Positions 26,370 to 34,118 of a DNA stretch of 62,731 bases are shown in pieces. This DNA is from Bacteroidales bacterium KHT7 (GTDB lineage: Bacteria; Bacteroidota; Bacteroidia; Bacteroidales; Bacteroidaceae). Position 1 is the stretch's first letter. Every line of letters begins with the position of its first letter. A program made the translations under genes and the position numbers. The stretch is taken from NCBI GenBank assembly GCA_900102385.1, contig FNBQ01000020.1, positions 19,978 through 82,708 on the forward strand. The letters run 5' to 3'. The notes beneath the pieces were generated by a model. That model was not told the origin of the DNA. It searched no databases and worked only from the letters and a program-made list of their open reading frames with translations.

Positions 26370-27875
26370 ATGAGAAAAAATATATATTATTGTTTGTTTG
26401 GAGTTCTGTTGCTCCTGTCATCGTGTGTAAGTCATCCTGATGTTCCTTCAGCATCTAAGGATGCCAAATGTCAGCCCGACATCTTTCCCGACTATTGCGA
26501 CGTTACCGTGCCTTGCAATATCGCTCCGCTCAACTTTATGCTTCTAAAAGATAAGTTTGACGAGTGCGTGGCACGATTCACTACGGCCGACGGCAAGCAG
26601 CAGACATACGGCGATGGCGTTAAGGTGCAGATTCCAGAGGATGAATGGCACGATATGCTCGATGCTTCGAAAGGCAAGAGCATAAAGGTTGAGGTGTGGG
26701 GCAAGAAAAAAGGCGAGTGGCTGTCGTTCAAGCCTTTTGAAATACGTGTAGCCAAAGAGCCTATCGACGAGTATCTGTCGTATCGCCTTATTGAGCCGAC
26801 ATACGTTGCATGGAGTTTTATGGAGATAGCCCAGCGCAACCTCACATCGTTCGAGGAGACTCAGATTTTCAACAACGAGATTACGATGAATGACAGGGCA
26901 AAAGGCCAATGCATAAACTGCCACAGCTATCAGAACTATAAGACCGACAACATGCTGTTTCATGTGCGCCTTTCTAACGGCGGAACGGTTATTGTTAACG
27001 ACGGCAAGGTTTCGAGAGTGAATATGAAGCGCGACTATACCATCTCGGGAGGAGTTTATCCGGCATGGCATCCAACGGCTAAACTGATAGCCTTCTCTAC
27101 TAACCTTACGCGACAGGCATTCCACACCTCGAACGACAATAAAATTGAGGTTTACGACCTTGCCAGCGATATGATTCTGTACGATGTGACAACCGACTCG
27201 GTAACAATTGTAAGCAACGACCCAGAGCTTCTTGAGGTTTATCCAACATGGTCGCCCGACGGCAAGTATCTCTATTACTGCAAGTCCGTTCCGCTTCCCG
27301 AGGAGATGCGCGACAAGGATATAAGAACAACATATCCGAAGGTGCAGTATAATCTGTATCGCCGCTCGTTCGACTTGGCAACGCATAACTTTGGTGACGA
27401 AGAACTTGTGTACGATGCCGCATCATCAGACAAGAGCGTAACCCTGCCGCGCATCAGCCCCGACGGACGCTATCTGCTGTTTGCACAAGGTCAGTACGGT
27501 TGTTTCCATAGCCGTCATCGCGATGCCGACATCGTTTGCATACCTATGGATAAGTTCTCTGGTTCGGCTCTCACGATTGAAGCTTCTTCGTATGTAGATC
27601 TTAGTTCTCTAAACAGCAAGGGCGAATCAGACAGCTATCCGTCATGGTCGAGCAACGGACATTGGATTATGTGCGCCAGCCGTCGCGACGACGGAAATTA
27701 CAGCCGTGTGTATTTCTCGTACTTCAACAACGGAAAGGTTGAAAAGGCATTCCTTATGCCGCAGGAAGACCCCGAATACAATACCTTCCTGCTGAAGAGT
27801 TACAACCGCCCAGAGTTTATGGTTGAGCCTGTGAAGATTAGCGTTGATGAATTTAGTAAGGTTTTTGACCGATAG
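26370..27875 (+). CDS. TolB/PD40-type lipoprotein with CXXCH haem motif, copy 1
   Basis: A 501-aa lipoprotein (lipobox LLSSC, C19). Conserved features shared with the two other copies are FPDYCDVTVPCNIAPLNF near residue 40, a beta region (60-150), then CINCH at 181-185, a CXXCH motif typical of covalent c-type haem. Beta-propeller blades of the PD40/TolB kind follow: WHPTAKLIAFSTN, WSPDGKYLYYC, ISPDGRYLLFAQ and WSSNGHWIMCASRRDDG. It is last in the second SusC/D operon, directly after the DUF6057-like gene. Whether haem is bound, and what the protein does, is unknown; CXXCH could also be a metal or disulfide site. Confidence 0.8.
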   Translation: MRKNIYYCLFGVLLLLSSCVSHPDVPSASKDAKCQPDIFPDYCDVTVPCNIAPLNFMLLKDKFDECVARFTTADGKQQTYGDGVKVQIPEDEWHDMLDASKGKSIKVEVWGKKKGEWLSFKPFEIRVAKEPIDEYLSYRLIEPTYVAWSFMEIAQRNLTSFEETQIFNNEITMNDRAKGQCINCHSYQNYKTDNMLFHVRLSNGGTVIVNDGKVSRVNMKRDYTISGGVYPAWHPTAKLIAFSTNLTRQAFHTSNDNKIEVYDLASDMILYDVTTDSVTIVSNDPELLEVYPTWSPDGKYLYYCKSVPLPEEMRDKDIRTTYPKVQYNLYRRSFDLATHNFGDEELVYDAASSDKSVTLPRISPDGRYLLFAQGQYGCFHSRHRDADIVCIPMDKFSGSALTIEASSYVDLSSLNSKGESDSYPSWSSNGHWIMCASRRDDGNYSRVYFSYFNNGKVEKAFLMPQEDPEYNTFLLKSYNRPEFMVEPVKISVDEFSKVFDR

Positions 27876-27962
27876 CAGAATAATGAATCTTCGCGGAGTG
27901 TGAACTCTCGTTTTTTCAATAAAAATATTATAAGAAAATTGTTATATTTTGTTTTATTTGTG

Positions 27963-27970
27963 TACTTTTG
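27963..27970 (+). promoter_or_regulatory. -7 box upstream of the tandem exported proteins
   Basis: TACTTTTG with no clear -33 box. The start would be near 27977, giving a leader of about 145 bases before the ATG at 28122. Confidence 0.5.
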
Positions 27971-28121
27971 CAAACCTTTCAGTTTCTATTGTTTATGGTT
28001 TGCAGCACATACACAAGCAGAATATTGACAAGGTGAGTTACTGTTGTTGCATTTGATCTTTATAAATCAGGTAAATCCCAAAATAAGTATTAAAATCTTG
28101 CTGCGATATTTTTGAAAAACA

Positions 28122-29321
28122 ATGAAGAAAATCATTCTTTTCGCGCTGTTCGCTGTTTCAGCCACAATGGCGATGGCGCAAGTGAATCCCAAATCTGGCG
28201 TAATCATTACAAATTCTGGTGACACTATCAGAGGAACTATCGACTTCCGTACAAACGAGAAACTTTCAAAAGAGTGTGAGTTCTGGGCAGAAGGTAAAAC
28301 TGAGGGTAAGACTTACAAGCCCGGCGACATCGAAGGCTTCAGGTTTGATGATAACGGCAAATATTTCGTTACGCGCAAGTTGAATGTCGATGGCAAACCG
28401 CGTCTGTACTTTGCCGAATTTATGGTTAAGGGCATGATGAATCTTTACTGTGTTGTTGAAAGTTCAGATGAACACTTCTTCTTTGAACGCGAGGATGGCG
28501 AGATGGCAAAGCTTACGAGCAGAGCATTTCATTCGACATCAACCCTCCAAGAGGTGCAGGACAAAATGTTGGAGAAGAAAGAACAATACGGAAAAGTGAA
28601 GTATCTGCTGAGAGATTCGTGGACGGCTATCAATGATATGAGTCAGACAAGTCTGTCGCAAACAAACATTTCGAGAGCGGGTCTTGTAAATGTTGTACGC
28701 GACTATCACAAAGATGTGTGTACAGATGGCAGCACTTGTATGGTGTATGAGTACGATGAAAAATCTGATAAGGAGAAGTGTTATTTCAAGTTTTTCACAG
28801 GTTTTGCATACTATTCAAGAGAAAAGTCTTGTCTTGAATATCTGCCAAGTAAGAGCTACACTGGTTGCGCTTTCGATTTCGGTATAGGAGTTGAGTTGAA
28901 TATCGGGCGAACACTAAAAGGCGGTAGCGTGGAGTTGGGTTTGTCGTATTCTCCTAAAAACAGTTTTGAGCACGATGTAGTTGTTTCGAAAGGACAAGAG
29001 CCGTCACAGACAAGGTATGAGAAGAAAAGCAGCACGGTTATTTCATTAGGACTGGTCAAGTCGTTTGGCAATGGAAAGATTCTGCCGCTTGTCCGTGGCG
29101 GTGCAATAGGCGTGTATGATAGAGGCAACAGAGAAGTTTGTTACTACAAGTCAAGGAAGAAACTGGATTTTTCTTGGGGCAATACATGGTATTACGGTGG
29201 TTATTTGGGCGTAGGTGCGCAGATGGCAGTAGGCAAGCATTTTGCCAGACTGCACGCCGACTTATATGCCGATGCACATACAATGACAAAATGGGGCATC
29301 ACCGCAGAGTTTGGACTCTAA
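28122..29321 (+). CDS. Exported barrel-like protein, tandem paralogue 1 of 3
   Basis: A 399-aa protein with signal peptide (cleavage near MAMAQ). The N-terminal domain (SGVIITNSGDTIRGTIDFRTNE, then CEFWAEGKTEGKTYKPGDIEGFRF) is nearly invariant in the three paralogues. The middle (about 120-200) is charged and variable. The last 170 residues have alternating hydrophobics and end GGYLGVGAQMAVGKHFARLHADLYADAHTMTKWGITAEFGL, a pattern of small outer-membrane barrels. Family not recognised, function unknown. It has its own terminator. Confidence 0.75.
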   Translation: MKKIILFALFAVSATMAMAQVNPKSGVIITNSGDTIRGTIDFRTNEKLSKECEFWAEGKTEGKTYKPGDIEGFRFDDNGKYFVTRKLNVDGKPRLYFAEFMVKGMMNLYCVVESSDEHFFFEREDGEMAKLTSRAFHSTSTLQEVQDKMLEKKEQYGKVKYLLRDSWTAINDMSQTSLSQTNISRAGLVNVVRDYHKDVCTDGSTCMVYEYDEKSDKEKCYFKFFTGFAYYSREKSCLEYLPSKSYTGCAFDFGIGVELNIGRTLKGGSVELGLSYSPKNSFEHDVVVSKGQEPSQTRYEKKSSTVISLGLVKSFGNGKILPLVRGGAIGVYDRGNREVCYYKSRKKLDFSWGNTWYYGGYLGVGAQMAVGKHFARLHADLYADAHTMTKWGITAEFGL

Positions 29322-29339
29322 CAGACTAAACATAGCACG

Positions 29340-29392
29340 AAAGAATCCCATGGCTCTACTATTTAGCCATGGCGTTCTTTTCGTTTTTGGTA
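29340..29392 (+). terminator. Terminator after tandem paralogue 1
   Basis: CCATGGCT pairs with AGCCATGG, extended by GAA/TTC flanks, then TTCTTTTCGTTTTT. Confidence 0.75.
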
Positions 29393-29418
29393 AACACAAA
29401 ACATAGACTATTTATACA

Positions 29419-30648
29419 ATGAAGAAAATCATTCTTTTCGCGCTGTTGGCTATTTCAGCCACGATGACGATGGCGCAGATCAATCCAAAATCGGGAATAA
29501 TCATTACAAATTCAGGTGATACAATCAGAGGTATTATAGACTTCCGTACAAACGAAACGCTCTCAAGAGAATGTGAGTTCTGGGCAGAAGGTAAAACCGA
29601 GGGTAAGACTTACAAGCCCGGCGACATCGAAGGTTTCAGGTTCGACGGTAACGGCAAATATTTCGTTACGCGCAAGCTCGATGTCGACGGCAAACCGCGT
29701 CTGTACTTTGCCGAATTTATGGTTAAGGGCAAGATGAATTTGTACTGCGTGGCCGACAATCCTAATGAGCACTTCTTCTTTGAGCGTGAGGACGGCGAGA
29801 TGGTAAAGCTTACCAACATTCCGCATTCCTCTTGTTTGTCGACATTTCAGGAAGAAGAGGATTATATGCGAAATAAGAAGGAACAGTACGGAAAGGTGAG
29901 ATACCTGCTAAAAGATTCGAAGACAGCTATCGAAGACATGAACCAGAAAAACTTGCTGAAAAAGAACTTGTCAAGAAAGGGACTTGTAAATGTGGTACGT
30001 GACTATCACAATGATGTATGTACCGATGGCAGTAATTGTATGGTGTACGAGTACGATGAAAAATCCGACAAGTCAAAGTTTCATTTAAAGGCATTTACGG
30101 GGTTTGCATACTATTCAAGAGAAAAACCGGAACTTTTGGATTGGTATGCTGAAACTCATTCTCAGGAATGGCAAGGTGTCAGCTATTCTGGTTCTACATT
30201 CGAGATTGGTATAGGAGCTGAGTTTGGTATCGAGCGAATTGTGAAGGACGGTAGCATGGAGTTGTGTCTGGCATATTCTCCCAAAAGTAGCTTTGAACGT
30301 AACGGCATAACTTTTAATGGGAAGAGACATTTTGATACAAAATACGAAAGTAAGGGCAGAATGACTCTTTCTTTAGGCTTGGTTAAGCCGTTTGGTAAAG
30401 GAAAGATTCTCCCGTTTGTTCGTAGCGGTGGAATATGCGTTGTTGATTTCGGAGAAAAGGAAACAGCCTACGAAGGCTCTTGGATGTATAATTGCTACGC
30501 TATGGGAAGTACATGGTTTACTGGTGCTTATCTTGGCGGTGGTGCGCAGATGGCGGTAGGCAAGCATTTCGTCAGAATGCACGCCGACCTGTATGCCGAT
30601 TTGCATACTATGACAAAGTGGGGCATTACCGCCGAGTTCGGATTGTAA
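29419..30648 (+). CDS. Exported barrel-like protein, tandem paralogue 2 of 3
   Basis: A 409-aa paralogue of the proteins encoded on either side. It has the same signal peptide (MKKIILFALLAISATMTMAQ) and the same N-terminal block. The nucleotides over about 29583-29680 are almost identical to the corresponding parts of both neighbours, then there is a variable middle and a barrel-like end (AQMAVGKHFVRMHADLYADLHTMTKWGITAEFGL). The extra residues relative to copy 1 lie around LLDWYAETHSQEWQG. No recognised function. Confidence 0.75.
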   Translation: MKKIILFALLAISATMTMAQINPKSGIIITNSGDTIRGIIDFRTNETLSRECEFWAEGKTEGKTYKPGDIEGFRFDGNGKYFVTRKLDVDGKPRLYFAEFMVKGKMNLYCVADNPNEHFFFEREDGEMVKLTNIPHSSCLSTFQEEEDYMRNKKEQYGKVRYLLKDSKTAIEDMNQKNLLKKNLSRKGLVNVVRDYHNDVCTDGSNCMVYEYDEKSDKSKFHLKAFTGFAYYSREKPELLDWYAETHSQEWQGVSYSGSTFEIGIGAEFGIERIVKDGSMELCLAYSPKSSFERNGITFNGKRHFDTKYESKGRMTLSLGLVKPFGKGKILPFVRSGGICVVDFGEKETAYEGSWMYNCYAMGSTWFTGAYLGGGAQMAVGKHFVRMHADLYADLHTMTKWGITAEFGL

Positions 30649-30684
30649 TTTTAATTCTAAAAAATATTGATGTTTTCTGATATG

Positions 30685-31911
30685 ATGAGAAAAATTGTCC
30701 TTTTCGCCTTGTTGGCGATTTCTGCCACAATGGTGATGGCACAGATAAACCCGAAATCAGGATTTATCATTACAAATTCTGGCGACACAATCAGAGGTGT
30801 TATTGACTTCCGTACAAACGAAACGCTCTCAAGAGAATGTGAGTTCTGGGCAGAAGGTAAAACCGAGGGTAAGACTTACAAGCCCGGCGACATCGAAGGC
30901 TTCAGGTTCGACGGTAACGGCAAATATTTCGTTACGCGCAAGCTTGATGTCGACGGCAAACCGCAACTGTTTTTTGCCGAATTCATGGTCAAAGGCAAGA
31001 TGAACCTGTACTGCGTGGCAGACGATTCAGAAGAACACTTCTTCTTTGAACGCGAGGATGGTGAGATGGTAAAGTTTACAAACAATTCGCTTGCTTACTT
31101 GTCGTCTGTTCAGGAAGGAGAGAACATCATGCAGAAAAGGAAAGAACAGTACGGAAAAGTGAAGTACTTGCTGAAAGATTCGAAGACGGCTATCGAAGAC
31201 ATGAATAAGAAAGGAATGTCGAAAAAAATATTGTCGAGGAAAGGTCTTGTAAATGTGGTACGCAACTATCACAATGACGTATGTACCGATGGCAGCACAT
31301 GTATGGTGTACGAGTATGATGAAAAATCCGACAAGTCAAAGTTTCGTTTTAAGGCATTCACAAGTTTTGCATACTATTCAAAAGAAGCCCCGGAACTTTT
31401 AGACTGGACGATAGAAAGAAACAATCAGGGTATGCCAAGTGTTACCTATTCCAGTTCGTCATTCGAGATTGGTGTCGGAACGGAAATGGGCATCGAGCGA
31501 ATTATAAAGGACGGCAGCTTGGAGTTGGGACTGGCATATTCTCCAAAAAACAGAACAGAGTGCAACATCGAGTTTTTTGGCGGACAGAGACGATACCGCA
31601 TGGAATATGAGTATAAGGGCAGATTCGTTTTGTCTTTAGGTTTGGTCAAACCTTTTGGCAAAGGAAAGATTATTCCGCTTGTTCGTGGCGGTGGAATATG
31701 CGTAGTTGACATGGGCGAAAGGGAAACTGCCTACACCGGTTCTCAGGTATATGAAACGGCTTATTTGGGAACAACATCGTACTCTGGCGGCTATCTTGGT
31801 GCAGGCGTGCAGATGGCAGTAGGCAAGCATTTTGCCAGACTGCATGCCGACCTGTATGCCGATTTGCATTCCATGATAAAGTGGGGCATCACCGCAGAGT
31901 TCGTATTATAA
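30685..31911 (+). CDS. Exported barrel-like protein, tandem paralogue 3 of 3
   Basis: A 408-aa paralogue. I start it at the ATG at 30685 (MRKIVLF) by alignment with MKKIILF of the other two; an upstream ATG at 30670 and a TTG at 30667 are in frame. It follows copy 2 by about 36 bases with no terminator, so copies 2 and 3 are probably co-transcribed. It ends ITAEFVL instead of ITAEFGL. The variable middle and extracellular-loop-like segments differ most, as in surface proteins under diversifying selection. Confidence 0.75.
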   Translation: MRKIVLFALLAISATMVMAQINPKSGFIITNSGDTIRGVIDFRTNETLSRECEFWAEGKTEGKTYKPGDIEGFRFDGNGKYFVTRKLDVDGKPQLFFAEFMVKGKMNLYCVADDSEEHFFFEREDGEMVKFTNNSLAYLSSVQEGENIMQKRKEQYGKVKYLLKDSKTAIEDMNKKGMSKKILSRKGLVNVVRNYHNDVCTDGSTCMVYEYDEKSDKSKFRFKAFTSFAYYSKEAPELLDWTIERNNQGMPSVTYSSSSFEIGVGTEMGIERIIKDGSLELGLAYSPKNRTECNIEFFGGQRRYRMEYEYKGRFVLSLGLVKPFGKGKIIPLVRGGGICVVDMGERETAYTGSQVYETAYLGTTSYSGGYLGAGVQMAVGKHFARLHADLYADLHSMIKWGITAEFVL

Positions 31912-31920
31912 TAATTAAGT

Positions 31921-31966
31921 ATAGAGCGGAAAAAACGAGGAGTCAATCCTTCTTTTTTTCCGCTCT
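31921..31966. terminator. Bidirectional terminator
   Basis: ATAGAGCGGAAAAA (31921-31934) pairs with TTTTTCCGCTCTAT (ending 31958), then GTTTTTT. It separates the tandem paralogues from the convergent ATPase gene. Confidence 0.8.
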
Positions 31967-32011
31967 ATGTTTTTTGCAGCATTTCGGCTAAGATGGCAAC
32001 GAACAGAAATG

Positions 32012-33310
32012 TCATTCCTCGGAAATGTTGTGCATACTTAAAGTATAGAGAGGAATGTTTGTGAGCCAGTCTTGACGGCGGTAGTCAGCCATCGATATGC
32101 GGATTCCGTGTAACCCTTTGAATTTATCTACAAAGAATTTAAGACTTTTGGCTTTCAGATTTTCCTCTGCTTTTACTTCTATCGGCAGGATTTTGTTGTC
32201 GCTTTGCATTATGAAATCCAGTTCGCCACGCGAGTTTTCAGCAGACCAATAGAAAATGCTGTCGGCGCTCGGCTTTAATTGCTGGTAAACGTATTGTTCG
32301 GTGAGTGCTCCTTTAAATGTCGAGAACAGTTCATTTCCGTTTATTATAACGTTTGCCGAAATTTTGCTCATGGCGCACATTAAACCGATGTCGAGCATGT
32401 AGAGTTTGAACGCGCTGAAATCTTCGTAAGCATTCAGTGGAAATTCTCCGCTTTTTGTTCGGTTTACCTTGCTCACAAGACCTGCATCTATCAGCCATTC
32501 TATAGCCAGTTCAAATTCCTTTGCCCGTCCTCCGTCCTTTAACATACCATACAAAAATTTGCGGTTCTCCTTTGCAAGCTGACCAAGAATAGAGTTCCAT
32601 ACCATTCTTATTCGTGGCACTTCGTTGATTGGTGCATGCTTCGAAAAATCGTTGCTGTATGTTTCAAGAATGTCGTCTTGCACGGTTCTAACGTCAGAAA
32701 AATCGTTAGTCTTGCAATAAGTGTCAACAACTTCTGGCATTCCGCCGACAACGTAATATGTCTTCAGCCATGAAATAAGTTTGTCTTTTATGGTGTGTAT
32801 AAGTTCCCAGTCGCCCGACTTGATAAGGTCTACGTATTTCTTGCCAGCCACAGCGAGAAGAAACTCTTCGAAATTCATTGGCGACACATCGATGAAATTA
32901 ACTTTGCCAACAGGAAACGAGTCGTTGTTATGCATGGCTATTCTTAGCAGCGACCCAGCACAGATAATGTCGTATTCCGGAGCATTCTCGCAGAAGTATT
33001 TTAGCGATGTTATTCCGCGCGGCGCAGCCTGAATCTCGTCGAAGATAAGCAGAGTTTCGGAATCTATGTCTATATCTTTTGCAAGACTTATGGTTGTAAT
33101 TATGCGTTTAGTGTCGAAGTCCTTCAGAAAAACATTCTGAAGCATTTCGTCTTCTTCGAAGTTGATGTAGACGGATTTCTCGTATGCTTCTTTGGCAAAC
33201 TCCTTTATAAGCCAAGTTTTGCCAACCTGCCTCGCACCTTTTATAATGAGTGGCTTGTGCCTCTTGTTTTCCTTCCACTTGTATAAATCTTTTATTGCAA
33301 GTCTTTTCAT
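32012..33310 (-). CDS. AAA_14/DUF4143 ATPase
   Basis: A 432-aa cytoplasmic ATPase of the common Bacteroidales AAA_14 plus DUF4143 type. Walker A is GARQVGKT (25-32) and Walker B is LLIFDEIQAAP near residue 90. The C-terminal part has RGELDFIMQSDNKILPIEVKAEE, which fits the D...ExK core of a PD-(D/E)XK nuclease-like fold. Physiological role is unknown; relatives are often accessory genes present in many copies. The start is set by TATTTTTG at 33335-33328 on the minus strand and by KRLAIKDLYKW, a typical N-terminus. Two palindromes lie just upstream. Confidence 0.88.
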   Translation of the reverse strand: MKRLAIKDLYKWKENKRHKPLIIKGARQVGKTWLIKEFAKEAYEKSVYINFEEDEMLQNVFLKDFDTKRIITTISLAKDIDIDSETLLIFDEIQAAPRGITSLKYFCENAPEYDIICAGSLLRIAMHNNDSFPVGKVNFIDVSPMNFEEFLLAVAGKKYVDLIKSGDWELIHTIKDKLISWLKTYYVVGGMPEVVDTYCKTNDFSDVRTVQDDILETYSNDFSKHAPINEVPRIRMVWNSILGQLAKENRKFLYGMLKDGGRAKEFELAIEWLIDAGLVSKVNRTKSGEFPLNAYEDFSAFKLYMLDIGLMCAMSKISANVIINGNELFSTFKGALTEQYVYQQLKPSADSIFYWSAENSRGELDFIMQSDNKILPIEVKAEENLKAKSLKFFVDKFKGLHGIRISMADYRRQDWLTNIPLYTLSMHNISEE

Positions 33311-33327
33311 AAGCCATATATTTTCTG

Positions 33328-33335
33328 CAAAAATA
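33328..33335 (-). promoter_or_regulatory. -7 box of the DUF4143 ATPase gene
   Basis: TATTTTTG on the minus strand, 17 bases before the ATG. The -33 region coincides with the first palindrome at 33357-33380. Confidence 0.6.
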
Positions 33336-33356
33336 GTAATATTTTTCGCATCTTTT

Positions 33357-33414
33357 ACACTTTTAAGGACGAAAAAGTGTTAAACCTCTACACTTTTAAG
33401 GACGTAAAAATGTA
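33357..33414. promoter_or_regulatory. Two tandem palindromes upstream of the DUF4143 ATPase
   Basis: ACACTTTT (33357-33364) pairs with AAAAGTGT (33373-33380). TACACTTTT (33389-33397) pairs with AAAAATGTA (33406-33414, one wobble). Both share ACACTTTTAAGGACG, repeated at exactly 33 bases, about three helical turns, which is the geometry of paired operator sites. Confidence 0.6.
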
Positions 33415-33419
33415 ACTTA

Positions 33420-33870
33420 TACTGAAAATCAGACGTTTAACTATTTTGGGGAATTTCGTATAAAATACGCGAATTCGGGATAATTTATACATTCCTTACT
33501 TATGCAACGCATGGTATTGTTGCTTCTGTAAAATATAATAGATCTGACTATCTGTGTATTATACTCATTATAGACGCTGAAAGCGTCATTCTGAATAATC
33601 ATTTCATGATATATGAATATAGCTTTTTTATTCAGAACTTATATATAAAACGCCGCTGATTAAGTTCTGCAAATGTGGAAATTAAAATAGTAATCTTTTA
33701 TAGAATGTCATGACTGGGAGATTCATTCTTTACAGCTGTCAATAAAAACTCGGCAATCAAGCATCTGGAAGAAAAAACGCAGGGCTCTTCAGTAACACTT
33801 TTCAAGCTGCATCAGCCGAAAATCAAAATAAAGTATCGGCATAGGCTCTTAAACATTATTTTTTATCAAT
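33420..33870. other. Intergenic stretch with no gene seen
   Basis: It holds a near-palindrome AATTTCGTATAAAATACGCGAATT-like site around 33450-33475 and a small hairpin GACGCTGAAAGCGTC near 33573-33587. I find no ORF with family features and no tRNA. Confidence 0.4.
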
Positions 33871-33874
33871 AAAA

Positions 33875-33906
33875 TTTGTTTATGTAAAGAAGATTGTTTA
33901 TTTTTG
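33875..33906 (+). promoter_or_regulatory. ilv operon promoter
   Basis: TTTG 33875-33878, 20 bases, TATTTTTG 33899-33906. The predicted start is near 33913, placing the leader ORF about 26 bases into the transcript. Confidence 0.8.
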
Positions 33907-33938
33907 CGCTCGATTGATTAAAGACTGTAAGTTTTTTA

Positions 33939-34013
33939 ATGTTAAAAGTAACTAAATATAATCATAGCGTGGTGATTCGCCTCGTGGTCGTCGTGGGAAA
34001 CCCTATGGCGTGA
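33939..34013 (+). CDS. ilv leader peptide (24 aa, Val/Ile/Leu-rich)
   Basis: An ATG begins MLKVTKYNHSVVIRLVVVVG, followed by NPMA and TGA. Codons 11-19 read Val-Val-Ile-Arg-Leu-Val-Val-Val-Val, the amino acids made by the operon behind it. The core resembles the E. coli ilvBN leader peptide IvbL, which I recall ending VVVVGNAP. It lies between a good promoter and an attenuator hairpin, with its stop codon inside the antiterminator stem. The reading frame, position and composition together leave little doubt that it is a regulatory leader. Its product needs no function of its own. Confidence 0.85.
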   Translation: MLKVTKYNHSVVIRLVVVVGNPMA

Positions 34014-34090
34014 GAAAGGCGTGACCATATGTAGTATGATTGCAAGATATACAGAAGCCTTTCTTTCACGAGAAGGGCTTCTGCTTTATA
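33985..34090 (+). promoter_or_regulatory. ilv attenuator with alternative RNA folds
   Basis: The protector stem is TGGTCGT (33985-33991) with GTGACCA (34021-34027). The antiterminator is CGTGA plus GAAAGGC (34009-34020) with GCCTTTC plus TCACG (34057-34070, TT bulge). The terminator is CAGAAGCCTTTCT (34052-34064) with AGAAGGGCTTCTG (34071-34083), one G-U, then CTTTATATAT. Antiterminator and terminator share 34057-34064 and 34071 is adjacent, so they exclude each other. Stalling at the Val codons would free 34009-34020 and permit transcription of ilvD. Confidence 0.8.
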
Positions 34091-34118
34091 TATGCTAAAC
34101 TAATAAATAAGATATAAG

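Noticed and set aside
32012-33310. Defence or toxin role for the DUF4143 ATPase
   Set aside because: The nuclease-like ELDF...EVK motif is suggestive, but no antitoxin or defence neighbour is present and the family is widespread without proven function.
33913-34118. T-box riboswitch upstream of ilvD
   Set aside because: No T-box consensus sequence or specifier-loop architecture was seen. The translated Val/Ile/Leu leader explains the structure better.
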